Below, piece after piece: positions 1 through 7,570 of a stretch of 17,871 nt of DNA (the first letter of the stretch is position 1; each line of letters starts with the position of its first letter). Origin of the DNA: DAISJM01 sp036821485 (lineage in GTDB: Bacteria > Verrucomicrobiota > Kiritimatiellia > CAIQIC01 > JAGNIJ01); contig DAISJM010000055.1 of NCBI GenBank assembly GCA_036821485.1, positions 1 through 17,871 on the forward strand, written 5' to 3'. A program made the translations under genes and the position numbers. The notes beneath the pieces were generated by a model, which saw only the letters and a program-made list of their open reading frames with translations, searched no databases and was not told the DNA's origin.

Positions 1-1
1 G

Positions 2-1846
2 CTCCGTGCCATCTGGCTCTCTCCCGCGTCCGGCAATCAATACGTGCCCATCCAGTACTACCCGATGGTGCATACGACGTTCTGGATCGAGCATCAGCTC
101 TGGAACAACAACCCGCGTGGCTATCACATCGTCAACGTGCTTTTCCATGCAGCGAATGCGATTCTCCTCTGGTTCCTGCTGCGTCGTCTCGGCGTGAGGG
201 GGGCCTATCTTGCGGCGCTGATTTTCGCGTTGCATCCGGTGCATGTCGAATCCGTGGCGTGGATATCGGAACGGAAGAATGTCTTGTCTGCATTCTTCTA
301 CCTCCTTAGTGCGCTCGCGTTTCTCCGTTTTGACCAGTCGGAGGCCGAGGGCGAAAATCGCCCGTGGGGCACCTATCTTGTGTCGCTGCTCCTGTTCGTT
401 GCGGCGCTGCTGAGCAGGACGGTGACGGCCTCGCTTCCTGCGGCGCTGCTCCTCGTCGCGTGGTGGAGGAAGGGTGCGATTTCGAAGAAGGATGTGCTGT
501 CCGTCATCCCCATGATTCTCGTCGCGTTGCCGCTGGCGCTGATCATGGCGCGTCTCGAACAACTGCATGTCGGCTCGCGCGGGACCTACTGGTCGCTTTC
601 GTTTCTTCAGCGCATGCTGGTGGCGGGTCGCGCGTTGTGGTTCTACGCCGACAAGCTGATCTGGCCGACGCATTTGAGCTTCATCTACCCGAGATGGAAC
701 ATCAATTCCGCCTCTTGGCCGCTCTATCTCTATCCGCTCAGTGTGTTGCTGATCATTATTGCGCTTTGGTTTGCACGCAAGCGGATTGGTCGCGGCCCGC
801 TAGTGGCGGTGTTGTTCTTTTGCGGCACCCTCTTTCCGGCGCTCGGGTTCTTCAACGTGTTTCCGATGATCTATTCCTTTGTGGCGGATCACTTTCAGTA
901 TCTTGCCAGCATCGGATTGATCACGCTCTTTGCCGCCCTGGTATCGGAATTCGTTGGTGACGGTGCCCAGGGCGTACGTCGCATGACGGCCGTCGCGGTG
1001 ATCCTGGCCGTGGCGATGGGGACGGGCACGTGCCGCAGGACGGGTGCCTATAGGGATATAGAGACGCTGTGGACGAATACCCTTCAGGAGAATCCCCAGT
1101 GTTGGATGGCCCACGTGAACCTGGGGAAGATGCTGTCTCTTCGGGGTGAATCGTCCCGGGCGGTTCAGCACTATCGACAGGCGCTGGCCATTTGGCCGGG
1201 CGATCCCGGTGCGCACAATAACCTGGCGATCGAGCTTGGTCAGGCCGGCATGTTGGACGAGGCGGGACAGCATTTTGCCGCAGCCATTGCGATCTGGCCT
1301 GGATTTGTCGACGCCCGCAATAACTATGGACTGCTGCTCGCCGGACGAGGGCGGTGGGACGAGGCTATCGCGCAGTTCAAGGAGGTCGTCCGCATGCGAC
1401 CCCGCCACCCTGCCGCATTATTCCATCTTGCCTCTGCGCAGGCTCAGAAGGGGGACTATGCCGAGGCTGCACAAGGTTTCGAATCGCTGCTTCAGATATA
1501 TCCGGACGACGTGCAGACTCTGAACAATCTCGCATGGACATTGGCCACGTGTCCGGATGGGGGAGTTCGAGACGCTGGGGCGGCAGTGAGCTATGCAGAG
1601 CGGGCGGTCTTGATGACGGAGCGGCATGAACCGCACGTGCTCGATACGCTGGCTGCGGCTTACGCGGCCCGTGGACAATTCGATGCAGCGCTGGGAACAG
1701 CGCGTGAAGCGCTGGCAACTGCCGAGGGCGCCGGCGACAAGAGGCTGGCCGATACCGTTCGCGGACATATCGCATCTTTTTCAAAACGCAAGACGGCTCA
1801 GGACGGCCAACTGCAGAAATCCAGGACCGTCCTTGTGCCACAGTGA
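2..1846 (+). CDS. TMTC-like GT-C glycosyltransferase with C-terminal TPRs (5' partial)
   Basis: The reading frame is open from base 2 to a TGA at 1844-1846, so the gene begins left of the window. A GTG at 44 is an internal codon, not a convincing start, because the protein family signature continues upstream of it. The N-terminal half is strongly hydrophobic with many membrane spans. It carries the HPVHxESVAWISERKNVLSA segment (about bases 230-310) that is typical of TMTC / DUF1736-type membrane proteins. From about base 1085 onward there are roughly five to six TPR units, several with the W-P-G/D boundary, ending in a LNNLAW...LDTLAAAYA module. Known family members with this layout are putative lipid-linked sugar transferases in which the TPRs bind a partner or acceptor; the substrate cannot be told from sequence. 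It converges on a second GT-TPR gene, 64 bp apart, with no strong terminator between them. I am confident of the class and not of the substrate. Confidence 0.85.
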   Translation, partial: LRAIWLSPASGNQYVPIQYYPMVHTTFWIEHQLWNNNPRGYHIVNVLFHAANAILLWFLLRRLGVRGAYLAALIFALHPVHVESVAWISERKNVLSAFFYLLSALAFLRFDQSEAEGENRPWGTYLVSLLLFVAALLSRTVTASLPAALLLVAWWRKGAISKKDVLSVIPMILVALPLALIMARLEQLHVGSRGTYWSLSFLQRMLVAGRALWFYADKLIWPTHLSFIYPRWNINSASWPLYLYPLSVLLIIIALWFARKRIGRGPLVAVLFFCGTLFPALGFFNVFPMIYSFVADHFQYLASIGLITLFAALVSEFVGDGAQGVRRMTAVAVILAVAMGTGTCRRTGAYRDIETLWTNTLQENPQCWMAHVNLGKMLSLRGESSRAVQHYRQALAIWPGDPGAHNNLAIELGQAGMLDEAGQHFAAAIAIWPGFVDARNNYGLLLAGRGRWDEAIAQFKEVVRMRPRHPAALFHLASAQAQKGDYAEAAQGFESLLQIYPDDVQTLNNLAWTLATCPDGGVRDAGAAVSYAERAVLMTERHEPHVLDTLAAAYAARGQFDAALGTAREALATAEGAGDKRLADTVRGHIASFSKRKTAQDGQLQKSRTVLVPQ

Positions 1847-1910
1847 GCAGAGGAACGATCGGGGTGCGACACAACAGTGTACCGATGAAATTGTCCTGCT
1901 GTTGCGGTTG

Positions 1911-4361
1911 CTAGAAGGTCTCGCTACGCAGGGGAGTCTGTCTTCCGTATAGATCAGCGTGTGTTTCAATGTCATGCATCAAGTTTGTCCTGCCTTGGCT
2001 CTGGGCCAGCGTGCGGGCCTTCTCCGCAACTCGCACGGCTTCGGCATAGTCGCCTGCAGATGCATGTGCCGCTGCGAGAGTATCCAGACAGGATGGGTCC
2101 TGATAGGACGTGAGTGAACATGCGCGAAGGGCAAGCTTCAGGGCCTCCTCCGTATCAGTTTGGCTGACCTCCCCCCGGGTTGCGTGAACCCATGCCAGGT
2201 TATTCAGATGTGCTGGGTTCTGTGGCTCGATCTCCAAGGCTGAGTTGTATTGTGAGAGCGCTGCACCCGATCGCCCCGCTGCCAGAAGCGAGCGGGCCAG
2301 CGCGCAGTGCACTTCGGCGGAGGGGGCAGTCCACAGCAAATACGTGTAGTGGATCAGTGCGCTGGCCTGACTCTTCTCCTGGGGTACAGGTTTGATATTC
2401 TCAATCTGGCGGCGCATGTCGGGTGCCATGGCGACCGCCTTTGCAAATTGCCTGATCGCGTCCTGAGCATCGCCACGTGTTGCGAGGGCATATCCAAGGC
2501 TGAGAAGCACTTTCGGATCCTGCGGGGAGATCGTTGCCGCCTTGGAGAGATGATAGATAGCCTGATCAATCATGTCTTGGCTGGCTAATGAGCTGCCGAG
2601 GTAGTAGTGGGCAGGGCCGTAGTCTGGCCTGTATTTCAGGGCTTCCCTGAAATGGGTGGTGGCTTCGCTATAGCGTCCCTGCTTGAAGAGGACAAGTCCC
2701 ATGTTGTAGTGGATTTGCGGGTCAGCTTGTTCTGCCAGCAGGGAGTTACGGCATATGCGCTCAGCTTCTTCCAACTGCCCAAGCTCAATCAACGCAGAGG
2801 CCATGTTTGCCTGTGCTGCAAGGTCGTGGGGGTTGATGTCCAAGCACCTCCGAAATTCAGCAAGGCCCAGTTCCAGCCTGTCGGAACACACGTAGGCAGA
2901 GGCCTTCAGGAAGTGGTAGTTGAAGGGATTCGGCAGATAACCAGCGAAATTGCTGCTCACAAGAAACCATGATGCGGCCGTGAGCAGCAACAGCCATGCC
3001 AGCTTGCGTATTCTTCCTGCCCACGCCAAGCGCATCAATCCATCCAGGCCGTAGGATGAGAAGAGAAGCAAAGCGGGTACGATAGGTACGCGGTAGCGTC
3101 CTGCGACAAAGAAGGGAAGATAGGACGCAAAGATGGAGAAGATGAACAGAAGAATGAAAAAAGCAGTTCTGATTCTGATCGGGGCAGCCGCCCCTGGCGG
3201 ATACGAACGACCACTCTTGACGTCACGAAGGAGCAGGGTCACCCCGGTGATGCACAGAGATAGGACCATCGGGAATCGGACAACCAGCCGACGAAGCACG
3301 CGTGAGTGCGAACGCTCGATCTCATCCTCTTTGTTGTTGCTTACCTCATAGGGGCCCCAGAACAGCAGGGCTTTTCTGATAGTGAGGTGGACAGTACGAC
3401 TCAGATGATTTGCAGCATATCGGACAGCCTTCTGGGCAAATAACCGTGACACTTCAGAGTGTCGGAGAGGGCGTCCCTGTTCACGGGAGATTCGTGCCAC
3501 GATCTGGGGGTACTCGAAACACGTCCATGCGCCCGTTTCGGGGCCGCTCGCTGAAACGCCGTCTGCGGCCTCATTGTTTCCGATGTAGAGGTTCACCCCT
3601 GAATTGGATGAGATTAACACCAGATCATGCCCGGCCAATAGATTGCGCACCGTTGCCGGACTGACAGCAAGCAGAAGCCCTGCCAGATACAGCCCTGCCA
3701 CGCGGACTTGCCCAGACCTCGATTCCTTCCGGGATCTCGCAACAGCCCAGAACCACAGCAACGCGACAGGGGCAAACAGCAGAATATTCGGCCGCACTAA
3801 CGCATAGATCCCTGTCACAAGTCCGGCCAGGAACACATGGAACATGCGGAAGGATTCCTGCCATCGTGCAATCAGCAGGAAGAGGCCTAAGCTCAGGGGA
3901 ACGAGAAGGACAGGTTCCAGCAGTTGAGCTTCATAGTAGATGAAGCTCCAATAGAACGACATGAATCCGGCATAGATCAATCCGATGCGCTCCCCAAAGA
4001 GTCTCCTGCCCAGTAGGAATGCCAGGACACAATCGACCAGTCCGACGGCCATCTGCAAGGCACGTATCCAGAGGGCGTTTCCGTGGACCAGAGAGACGAT
4101 CAGTGCCAGGAAGTAGGGGTATCCCGGGGGACGGAAGAACGGGGTGTGCCGGATGTCAGGATCGGGACGATACGGCGGTGGTGTCCAGTCATCGGTGGCA
4201 AGACCTCGCGCCCAGTAGTCATGATATCCGGCATCGAATCTCGGAGCGGTGAATTCCGGATCATGCGTTGCTTCGATCAGGTAAGAGGTTCTCAGCAATG
4301 CTGCCAATACAAGCACGCCAGCCAGAGCCGCCATCGCAGTCCAAGAACACTTCATGGCCAT
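1911..4361 (-). CDS. GT39/PMT_2-like membrane glycosyltransferase with C-terminal TPR domain
   Basis: Likely transfers a sugar from a lipid carrier to an acceptor outside the cytoplasmic membrane. That is family-level inference. Visible features: an N-terminal membrane helix; a first periplasmic loop with FDAGYHDYWAR, the acidic loop expected in PMT_2/ArnT-like enzymes; the FFRPPGYPYFLA motif; about ten further hydrophobic segments; and GRYRVPIVPALLL before the last helices. From about residue 490 there are six or more TPRs, ending in HLNNLAW and LDTLAAAHA, which resembles the tail of the convergent neighbour. I chose ATG at 4361 because it has GGGA five bases upstream and lies just before the first helix. 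The frame is open to an ATG at 4415, but that codon is preceded by a C-rich run on the coding strand and has no Shine-Dalgarno. ATG at 4355 is also possible. Local G+C is lower than in the housekeeping run: 31/60 and 27/60 in blocks starting at 2521 and 3361. No partner glycosylation genes are visible. Confidence 0.85.
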   Translation of the reverse strand: MAMKCSWTAMAALAGVLVLAALLRTSYLIEATHDPEFTAPRFDAGYHDYWARGLATDDWTPPPYRPDPDIRHTPFFRPPGYPYFLALIVSLVHGNALWIRALQMAVGLVDCVLAFLLGRRLFGERIGLIYAGFMSFYWSFIYYEAQLLEPVLLVPLSLGLFLLIARWQESFRMFHVFLAGLVTGIYALVRPNILLFAPVALLWFWAVARSRKESRSGQVRVAGLYLAGLLLAVSPATVRNLLAGHDLVLISSNSGVNLYIGNNEAADGVSASGPETGAWTCFEYPQIVARISREQGRPLRHSEVSRLFAQKAVRYAANHLSRTVHLTIRKALLFWGPYEVSNNKEDEIERSHSRVLRRLVVRFPMVLSLCITGVTLLLRDVKSGRSYPPGAAAPIRIRTAFFILLFIFSIFASYLPFFVAGRYRVPIVPALLLFSSYGLDGLMRLAWAGRIRKLAWLLLLTAASWFLVSSNFAGYLPNPFNYHFLKASAYVCSDRLELGLAEFRRCLDINPHDLAAQANMASALIELGQLEEAERICRNSLLAEQADPQIHYNMGLVLFKQGRYSEATTHFREALKYRPDYGPAHYYLGSSLASQDMIDQAIYHLSKAATISPQDPKVLLSLGYALATRGDAQDAIRQFAKAVAMAPDMRRQIENIKPVPQEKSQASALIHYTYLLWTAPSAEVHCALARSLLAAGRSGAALSQYNSALEIEPQNPAHLNNLAWVHATRGEVSQTDTEEALKLALRACSLTSYQDPSCLDTLAAAHASAGDYAEAVRVAEKARTLAQSQGRTNLMHDIETHADLYGRQTPLRSETF

Positions 4362-4824
4362 GCCAATCCCGTGACGAGGCCCCTGCTCATCCACGCCGGG
4401 CCACCCGCCGAGCATCAGTGGGGGGGAGGGGTGAAGTCAAATGGAAAAGAGAAATCACGCGTGAGAGGGTGGTCAAGACAGACCGCCCCGATGTGAAGTC
4501 GGCGGATTCCGTAGAGCTGCGCGGGCACTGTGCGAAACAGGACGGGATGCCGGGCGTTGTCTGCCGCTTCGCCTAACGTGCTGATGGCGCTGGCGAAGGC
4601 AATCCGCACAACTGGTCCGTTGGTCAGACTGTATGGCATTGTTTGAGTTAGCGGCGGAAAAAGCCGAGCGCACTCCCCTCGCACAGGGGTAGGGGATGCC
4701 ATTTCCGGGCTTGCATTGGAGGGTGTCAGGCGATAATGTTCTGCGCCTTGTTAATGGCGGACCGCCGGAACGAGCTGGCATGGTCGCAGGGCTGAAGTTG
4801 TAACAGGTTCAAGGTTGGCGGGTT
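4362..4824. other. Intergenic region of about 460 bp between divergent genes
   Basis: I find no convincing gene here: the open frames are short, lack ribosome binding sites and look like non-coding sequence. It should contain the promoters for both the leftward glycosyltransferase and the rightward ribosomal operon. Small inverted repeats are present, CCCCT/AGGGG at 4675-4689 and GGCGG/CCGCC at 4756-4766. Neither is followed by a T-run, so I do not call them terminators. No tRNA or known riboswitch was recognised. Confidence 0.6.
4711..4737 (+). promoter_or_regulatory. Candidate sigma-70 type promoter for rpmE
   Basis: TTGCAT at 4711-4716 and GATAAT at 4732-4737 are separated by 15 bases. 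The -10 matches the TATAAT consensus at 5 of 6 positions, the -35 at only 3 of 6, and the spacer is short. It would give a leader of roughly 80 nt before the rpmE ATG. This is a weak candidate, offered because it is the best -10-like box in the region. Confidence 0.3.
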
Positions 4825-5040
4825 ATGAAGAATGATATTCATCCGAAGTATGGCGAGGCGACGATTACCTGCGCGTGCGGCAATGTGATTCACACGCGGG
4901 CAACCGTCAAAGAGATGCACGTGAATACGTGCTCGCGTTGTCACCCGTTTTTCACGGGTCAGACCAAGCTGATGGATACGGAAGGTCGCGTTGAGCGTTT
5001 CCAGAAACGCTACGCGAAGACCGCACCCAAGGCGAAGTAG
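4825..5040 (+). CDS. rpmE: Ribosomal protein bL31 (zinc-binding C+ form)
   Basis: bL31 sits at the central protuberance of the 50S subunit and helps bridge to 30S. The 71-residue protein matches the family from MKNDIHPKYGEATITCACGN through CSRCHPFFTGQ to the basic tail. Cysteines at 16, 18, 36 and 39 show it is the zinc-binding C+ type rather than the zinc-free paralogue. The ATG at 4825 is preceded by GGCGGGTT, only a fair ribosome binding site, but family alignment fixes the start. It is the first gene of the plus-strand run. A strong terminator follows immediately, so rpmE may be transcribed largely on its own. No Zur-type operator was recognised upstream. Confidence 0.97.
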   Translation: MKNDIHPKYGEATITCACGNVIHTRATVKEMHVNTCSRCHPFFTGQTKLMDTEGRVERFQKRYAKTAPKAK

Positions 5041-5052
5041 CTTTGCTGGAAC

Positions 5053-5093
5053 GGGCCGGGTTTGCTTTCCGCATACCCGGCCCTTCGTGTTTT
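5053..5093 (+). terminator. Rho-independent terminator after rpmE
   Basis: GGGCCGGGT (5053-5061) pairs perfectly over 9 bp with ACCCGGCCC (5075-5083) around a 13-base loop, followed by TTCGTGTTTT. It begins 12 bases after the rpmE stop codon and 93 bases before the prfA start. It would reduce read-through from rpmE into prfA. Confidence 0.8.
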
Positions 5094-5145
5094 CGGGCGG
5101 GATGGCGGGGCGGCGTGTGCGGGTGACTTCTCTGCGTGGCGCGTC

Positions 5146-6237
5146 ATGATCGACAAAACCAGAGTCGATGAATTGCTTTCACGGATGGGCGAGATCGAAT
5201 CGCTTCTCGCCGACCCGGCGACGTCTGCCAATCAGCAGAAATATCGCGGGCTCCTTCAGGAGTACGCGAATCTCAAGGAGTTGAAGGTCCCGGCGGATCG
5301 CTATTTCAAGTTGCTCCGCGAGTGCGACGAGAGTCGCGTGCTGGTGGAGGATACGTCCAGCGATGACGAACTCCGCGATATGGCGCGTGCTGAGTTGAAG
5401 CGCGTGGAGGAAGAGTTGCCGCGCGCCGAGCGGGCCCTGCTGATTGCGCTCCTTCCTCCGGACCCCGTGGACAGTCGTAACACGATCGTGGAAATACGTG
5501 CGGGCACGGGTGGCGAAGAGGCCGCACTGTTTGCCGGCGACCTCTACCGAATGTACAGCAAGTACGCCGAACGGCGTGGCTGGAAGACCGGCCTCATTGA
5601 TGCCAGCCCGTCGAACCTTGGCGGCTACAAGGAAATCATTTTCTCCGTCGAAGGTCACGAGGTGTACCGGACGTTGCGCTACGAGAGTGGCGGGCACCGT
5701 GTACAACGCATCCCTGTGACGGAAGCGAGCGGGCGGATTCATACTTCGGCGGCGACGGTGGCCGTGCTGCCGGAGGCGGACGAAATCGACGAGATCGAGG
5801 TCAAGCCGGAGGATATCCGGATCGACCTCTACCGCGCGTCGGGTCCCGGCGGTCAGAAGGTTAACAAGACCGAATCGGCCGTCCGCATTACGCATCATGC
5901 CACCGGGATCGTGGTTCAGAGTCAGGATGAGCGCTCTCAGCAGCGCAACCGGGAGCGTGCGATGGCCGTGCTGAAGGCGCGCCTTCTCGACCGGATGCGT
6001 AGCGAGGAACAGGCGAAGCAGGCCAGTGAGCGGAAGTCTCAGATCGGCTCCGGCGATCGCAGCGAGCGCATTCGCACCTACAATTTTCCCCAGAATCGGG
6101 TCACCGATCACCGCATTGAACTCACCTTGTATACGCTCGACCGCGCGATGGAGGGGGAGATCGATACGCTGGTCAATGCTCTGCGTGATCGCGATACCGA
6201 ACTGCGGCTTCAGGAACTGATGAAGAGGAACGGCTGA
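5146..6237 (+). CDS. prfA: Peptide chain release factor 1 (RF1)
   Basis: RF1 reads UAA and UAG in the ribosomal A site and triggers hydrolysis of peptidyl-tRNA. The protein is 363 residues, normal for RF1. It has an N-terminal helical region (about 1-105), the codon-recognition domain with P-V-T at 190-192 (the P-x-T type of RF1 rather than the SPF of RF2), and the catalytic GGQ at 235-237 within SGPGGQKVNKTES. The frame is open back to 5062, but that would start inside the rpmE terminator; the family N-terminus MIDKTRVDELLSRM begins at ATG 5146. No good Shine-Dalgarno precedes this ATG. prmC, whose product methylates the GGQ glutamine, follows 38 bases later, a classic pairing. Confidence 0.97.
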   Translation: MIDKTRVDELLSRMGEIESLLADPATSANQQKYRGLLQEYANLKELKVPADRYFKLLRECDESRVLVEDTSSDDELRDMARAELKRVEEELPRAERALLIALLPPDPVDSRNTIVEIRAGTGGEEAALFAGDLYRMYSKYAERRGWKTGLIDASPSNLGGYKEIIFSVEGHEVYRTLRYESGGHRVQRIPVTEASGRIHTSAATVAVLPEADEIDEIEVKPEDIRIDLYRASGPGGQKVNKTESAVRITHHATGIVVQSQDERSQQRNRERAMAVLKARLLDRMRSEEQAKQASERKSQIGSGDRSERIRTYNFPQNRVTDHRIELTLYTLDRAMEGEIDTLVNALRDRDTELRLQELMKRNG

Positions 6238-6275
6238 TTCCTGCGCGTGCGATGCGGTGCAGGGGCCCGACCGAA

Positions 6276-7166
6276 ATGAACACAAGCATTCCCCATGAAT
6301 CGTCTGCTCACGGCTCCACCTGGGCCGCGTGGATCAAGGTGGCAGCGGCGGCATTGGACGGTGCAGGGCTGGACGAGGCACAGCTCAAGGCCGAGTGGCT
6401 GGTGGCGCATGCGGCGGATTGCCGTCGTTTGGAACTGGCTTTGCGTCAAGATGAGACGGCAGGACCTGATGCGGAGCAGGTTATACGGGCAGGCATCGCG
6501 CGGCTGCTGGAACGCGAGCCGTTACAGTATGTTCTCGGGACCGCGGATTTCATGGGGCACCTGCTTCGCGTCGATCGTCGCGTGTTGATTCCGAGGCCGG
6601 AGACCGAGCAGCTTGTGGAAATGGTGCTGACCGATCCCGAGCTTCAGAGGGTGGTTCGCCCGCGCGTGGCCGATGTGGGAACGGGAAGTGGATGTATCGC
6701 GATAGCCCTTGCTGCGGACCGGCCGGATGCGGACCTCGTGGCGATCGATTCCAGCCAGGATGCTCTTGATCTTGCGCGTGAAAACGCGCGGCGTATCGGC
6801 GTCGAGTCGCGAATCGAATTTCGCAGGGGCGATCTCCTGGGCGGCGTCGAGAAGGGATCGCTGGACGCCGTTGTATCGAATCCTCCGTATGTGACGACGC
6901 AGGAGTGGCAGCGGCTGGATCCTGAGGTAAGGTTGTTTGAGCCCGGGCAGGCGCTTGATGGCGGGGTTGACGGGTTGGATGTGATTCGGCGCCTTGTGAC
7001 GCAAGCCGTGGAGACGCTTCGAGCCGGGGGGCGGTTGTTTGTGGAAATTGGCGAGGGACAGGGCGCGGCGGCTAAGGCCTTGACGGAGGCGGCCGGTTTC
7101 ATGGATGTTGGAGTTCGCCGGGACTTGTCCGGCCAGGATCGCATGCTTTTCGCGAGGAAAACGTGA
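6276..7166 (+). CDS. prmC: Release factor glutamine methyltransferase
   Basis: PrmC (HemK) uses S-adenosylmethionine to N5-methylate the glutamine of the release-factor GGQ motif. With the ATG at 6276 the protein is 296 residues: an N-terminal helical substrate-binding domain, IPRPETEQLVE near residue 105, the SAM-binding motif DVGTGSG at 133-139, and NPPY at 202-205, the signature that holds the target glutamine. I prefer 6276 to the in-frame ATG at 6252 because AGGGG lies ten bases upstream of 6276, while 6252 has no ribosome binding site. It follows its substrate gene prfA. Its TGA overlaps the GTG start of the next gene (GTGA), suggesting translational coupling. Confidence 0.95.
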   Translation: MNTSIPHESSAHGSTWAAWIKVAAAALDGAGLDEAQLKAEWLVAHAADCRRLELALRQDETAGPDAEQVIRAGIARLLEREPLQYVLGTADFMGHLLRVDRRVLIPRPETEQLVEMVLTDPELQRVVRPRVADVGTGSGCIAIALAADRPDADLVAIDSSQDALDLARENARRIGVESRIEFRRGDLLGGVEKGSLDAVVSNPPYVTTQEWQRLDPEVRLFEPGQALDGGVDGLDVIRRLVTQAVETLRAGGRLFVEIGEGQGAAAKALTEAAGFMDVGVRRDLSGQDRMLFARKT

Positions 7167-7570
7167 CCAGGATTCATACGCGGGGCCTGAAGGCGCTGAA
7201 AGGGCGCGCGCAGCTCATCGCAGCGCTCATTCTTGGCTCGCTGCCGATCATAGCCATCCTGCAAGGCATGTGGATTGTGCGGAACGAAGATAAGTTCCGG
7301 CCGCTGCTGCTGCAGTTCCAGTTGGAGAAATTCGATTGCCCCATTTGCAATGGCACGGGTGTGCTGCGGGATGCCACGCAGTTCGAGAAGGTGGAGATGT
7401 GCCCGGTCTGTTTCGGCGTGGGCAGTCGTCAGGTACGGCGTTTCAGCAAGCAGGACAACATGTGCCCGGCCTGTGCGGGCATGGGCCGCGTGCTGGACGG
7501 TCCCGGTCAGGAAGCCCGCCTGTGCCCACGCTGTAACGGGCGTGGATTGATCCTGTTGGAGGGGCAGTGA
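7163..7570 (+). CDS. Membrane-anchored protein with four DnaJ-type CxxCxGxG zinc motifs
   Basis: The function is unknown. The protein is 135 residues. A basic N-terminus (about 1-16) is followed by one hydrophobic segment (about 17-39), predicted to anchor it with the remainder on one side of the membrane. The C-terminal part holds four CxxCxGxG motifs at 59-66, 80-87, 101-108 and 121-128 (CPICNGTG, CPVCFGVG, CPACAGMG, CPRCNGRG), the pattern of the DnaJ central zinc domain, enough for two zinc ions. There is no J domain, G/F region or DnaJ C-terminal domain. The GTG start at 7163 overlaps the prmC stop (GTGA); the next methionine is at residue 36, past the membrane segment. Its TGA overlaps the ffh ATG (TGATG). 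Lying between prmC and the SRP GTPase gene, it could assist folding or insertion of nascent membrane proteins, but that is only inference. Confidence 0.85.
   Translation: MTRIHTRGLKALKGRAQLIAALILGSLPIIAILQGMWIVRNEDKFRPLLLQFQLEKFDCPICNGTGVLRDATQFEKVEMCPVCFGVGSRQVRRFSKQDNMCPACAGMGRVLDGPGQEARLCPRCNGRGLILLEGQ
7558..7564 (+). promoter_or_regulatory. Ribosome binding site for ffh
   Basis: GGAGGGG lies inside the end of the preceding gene, five bases before ATG 7570. It supports ATG 7570 over the in-frame GTG at 7567 as the ffh start. Confidence 0.75.

Noticed and set aside
1847..1910. Possible bidirectional terminator between the two convergent GT-TPR genes
   Set aside because: Only a 6-bp CAACAG/CTGTTG pairing with a 21-base loop and no T-run; too weak to call.
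5179..6285. 368-residue minus-strand open frame antisense to prfA
   Set aside because: Shadow of RF1, whose motifs and length are complete on the other strand.
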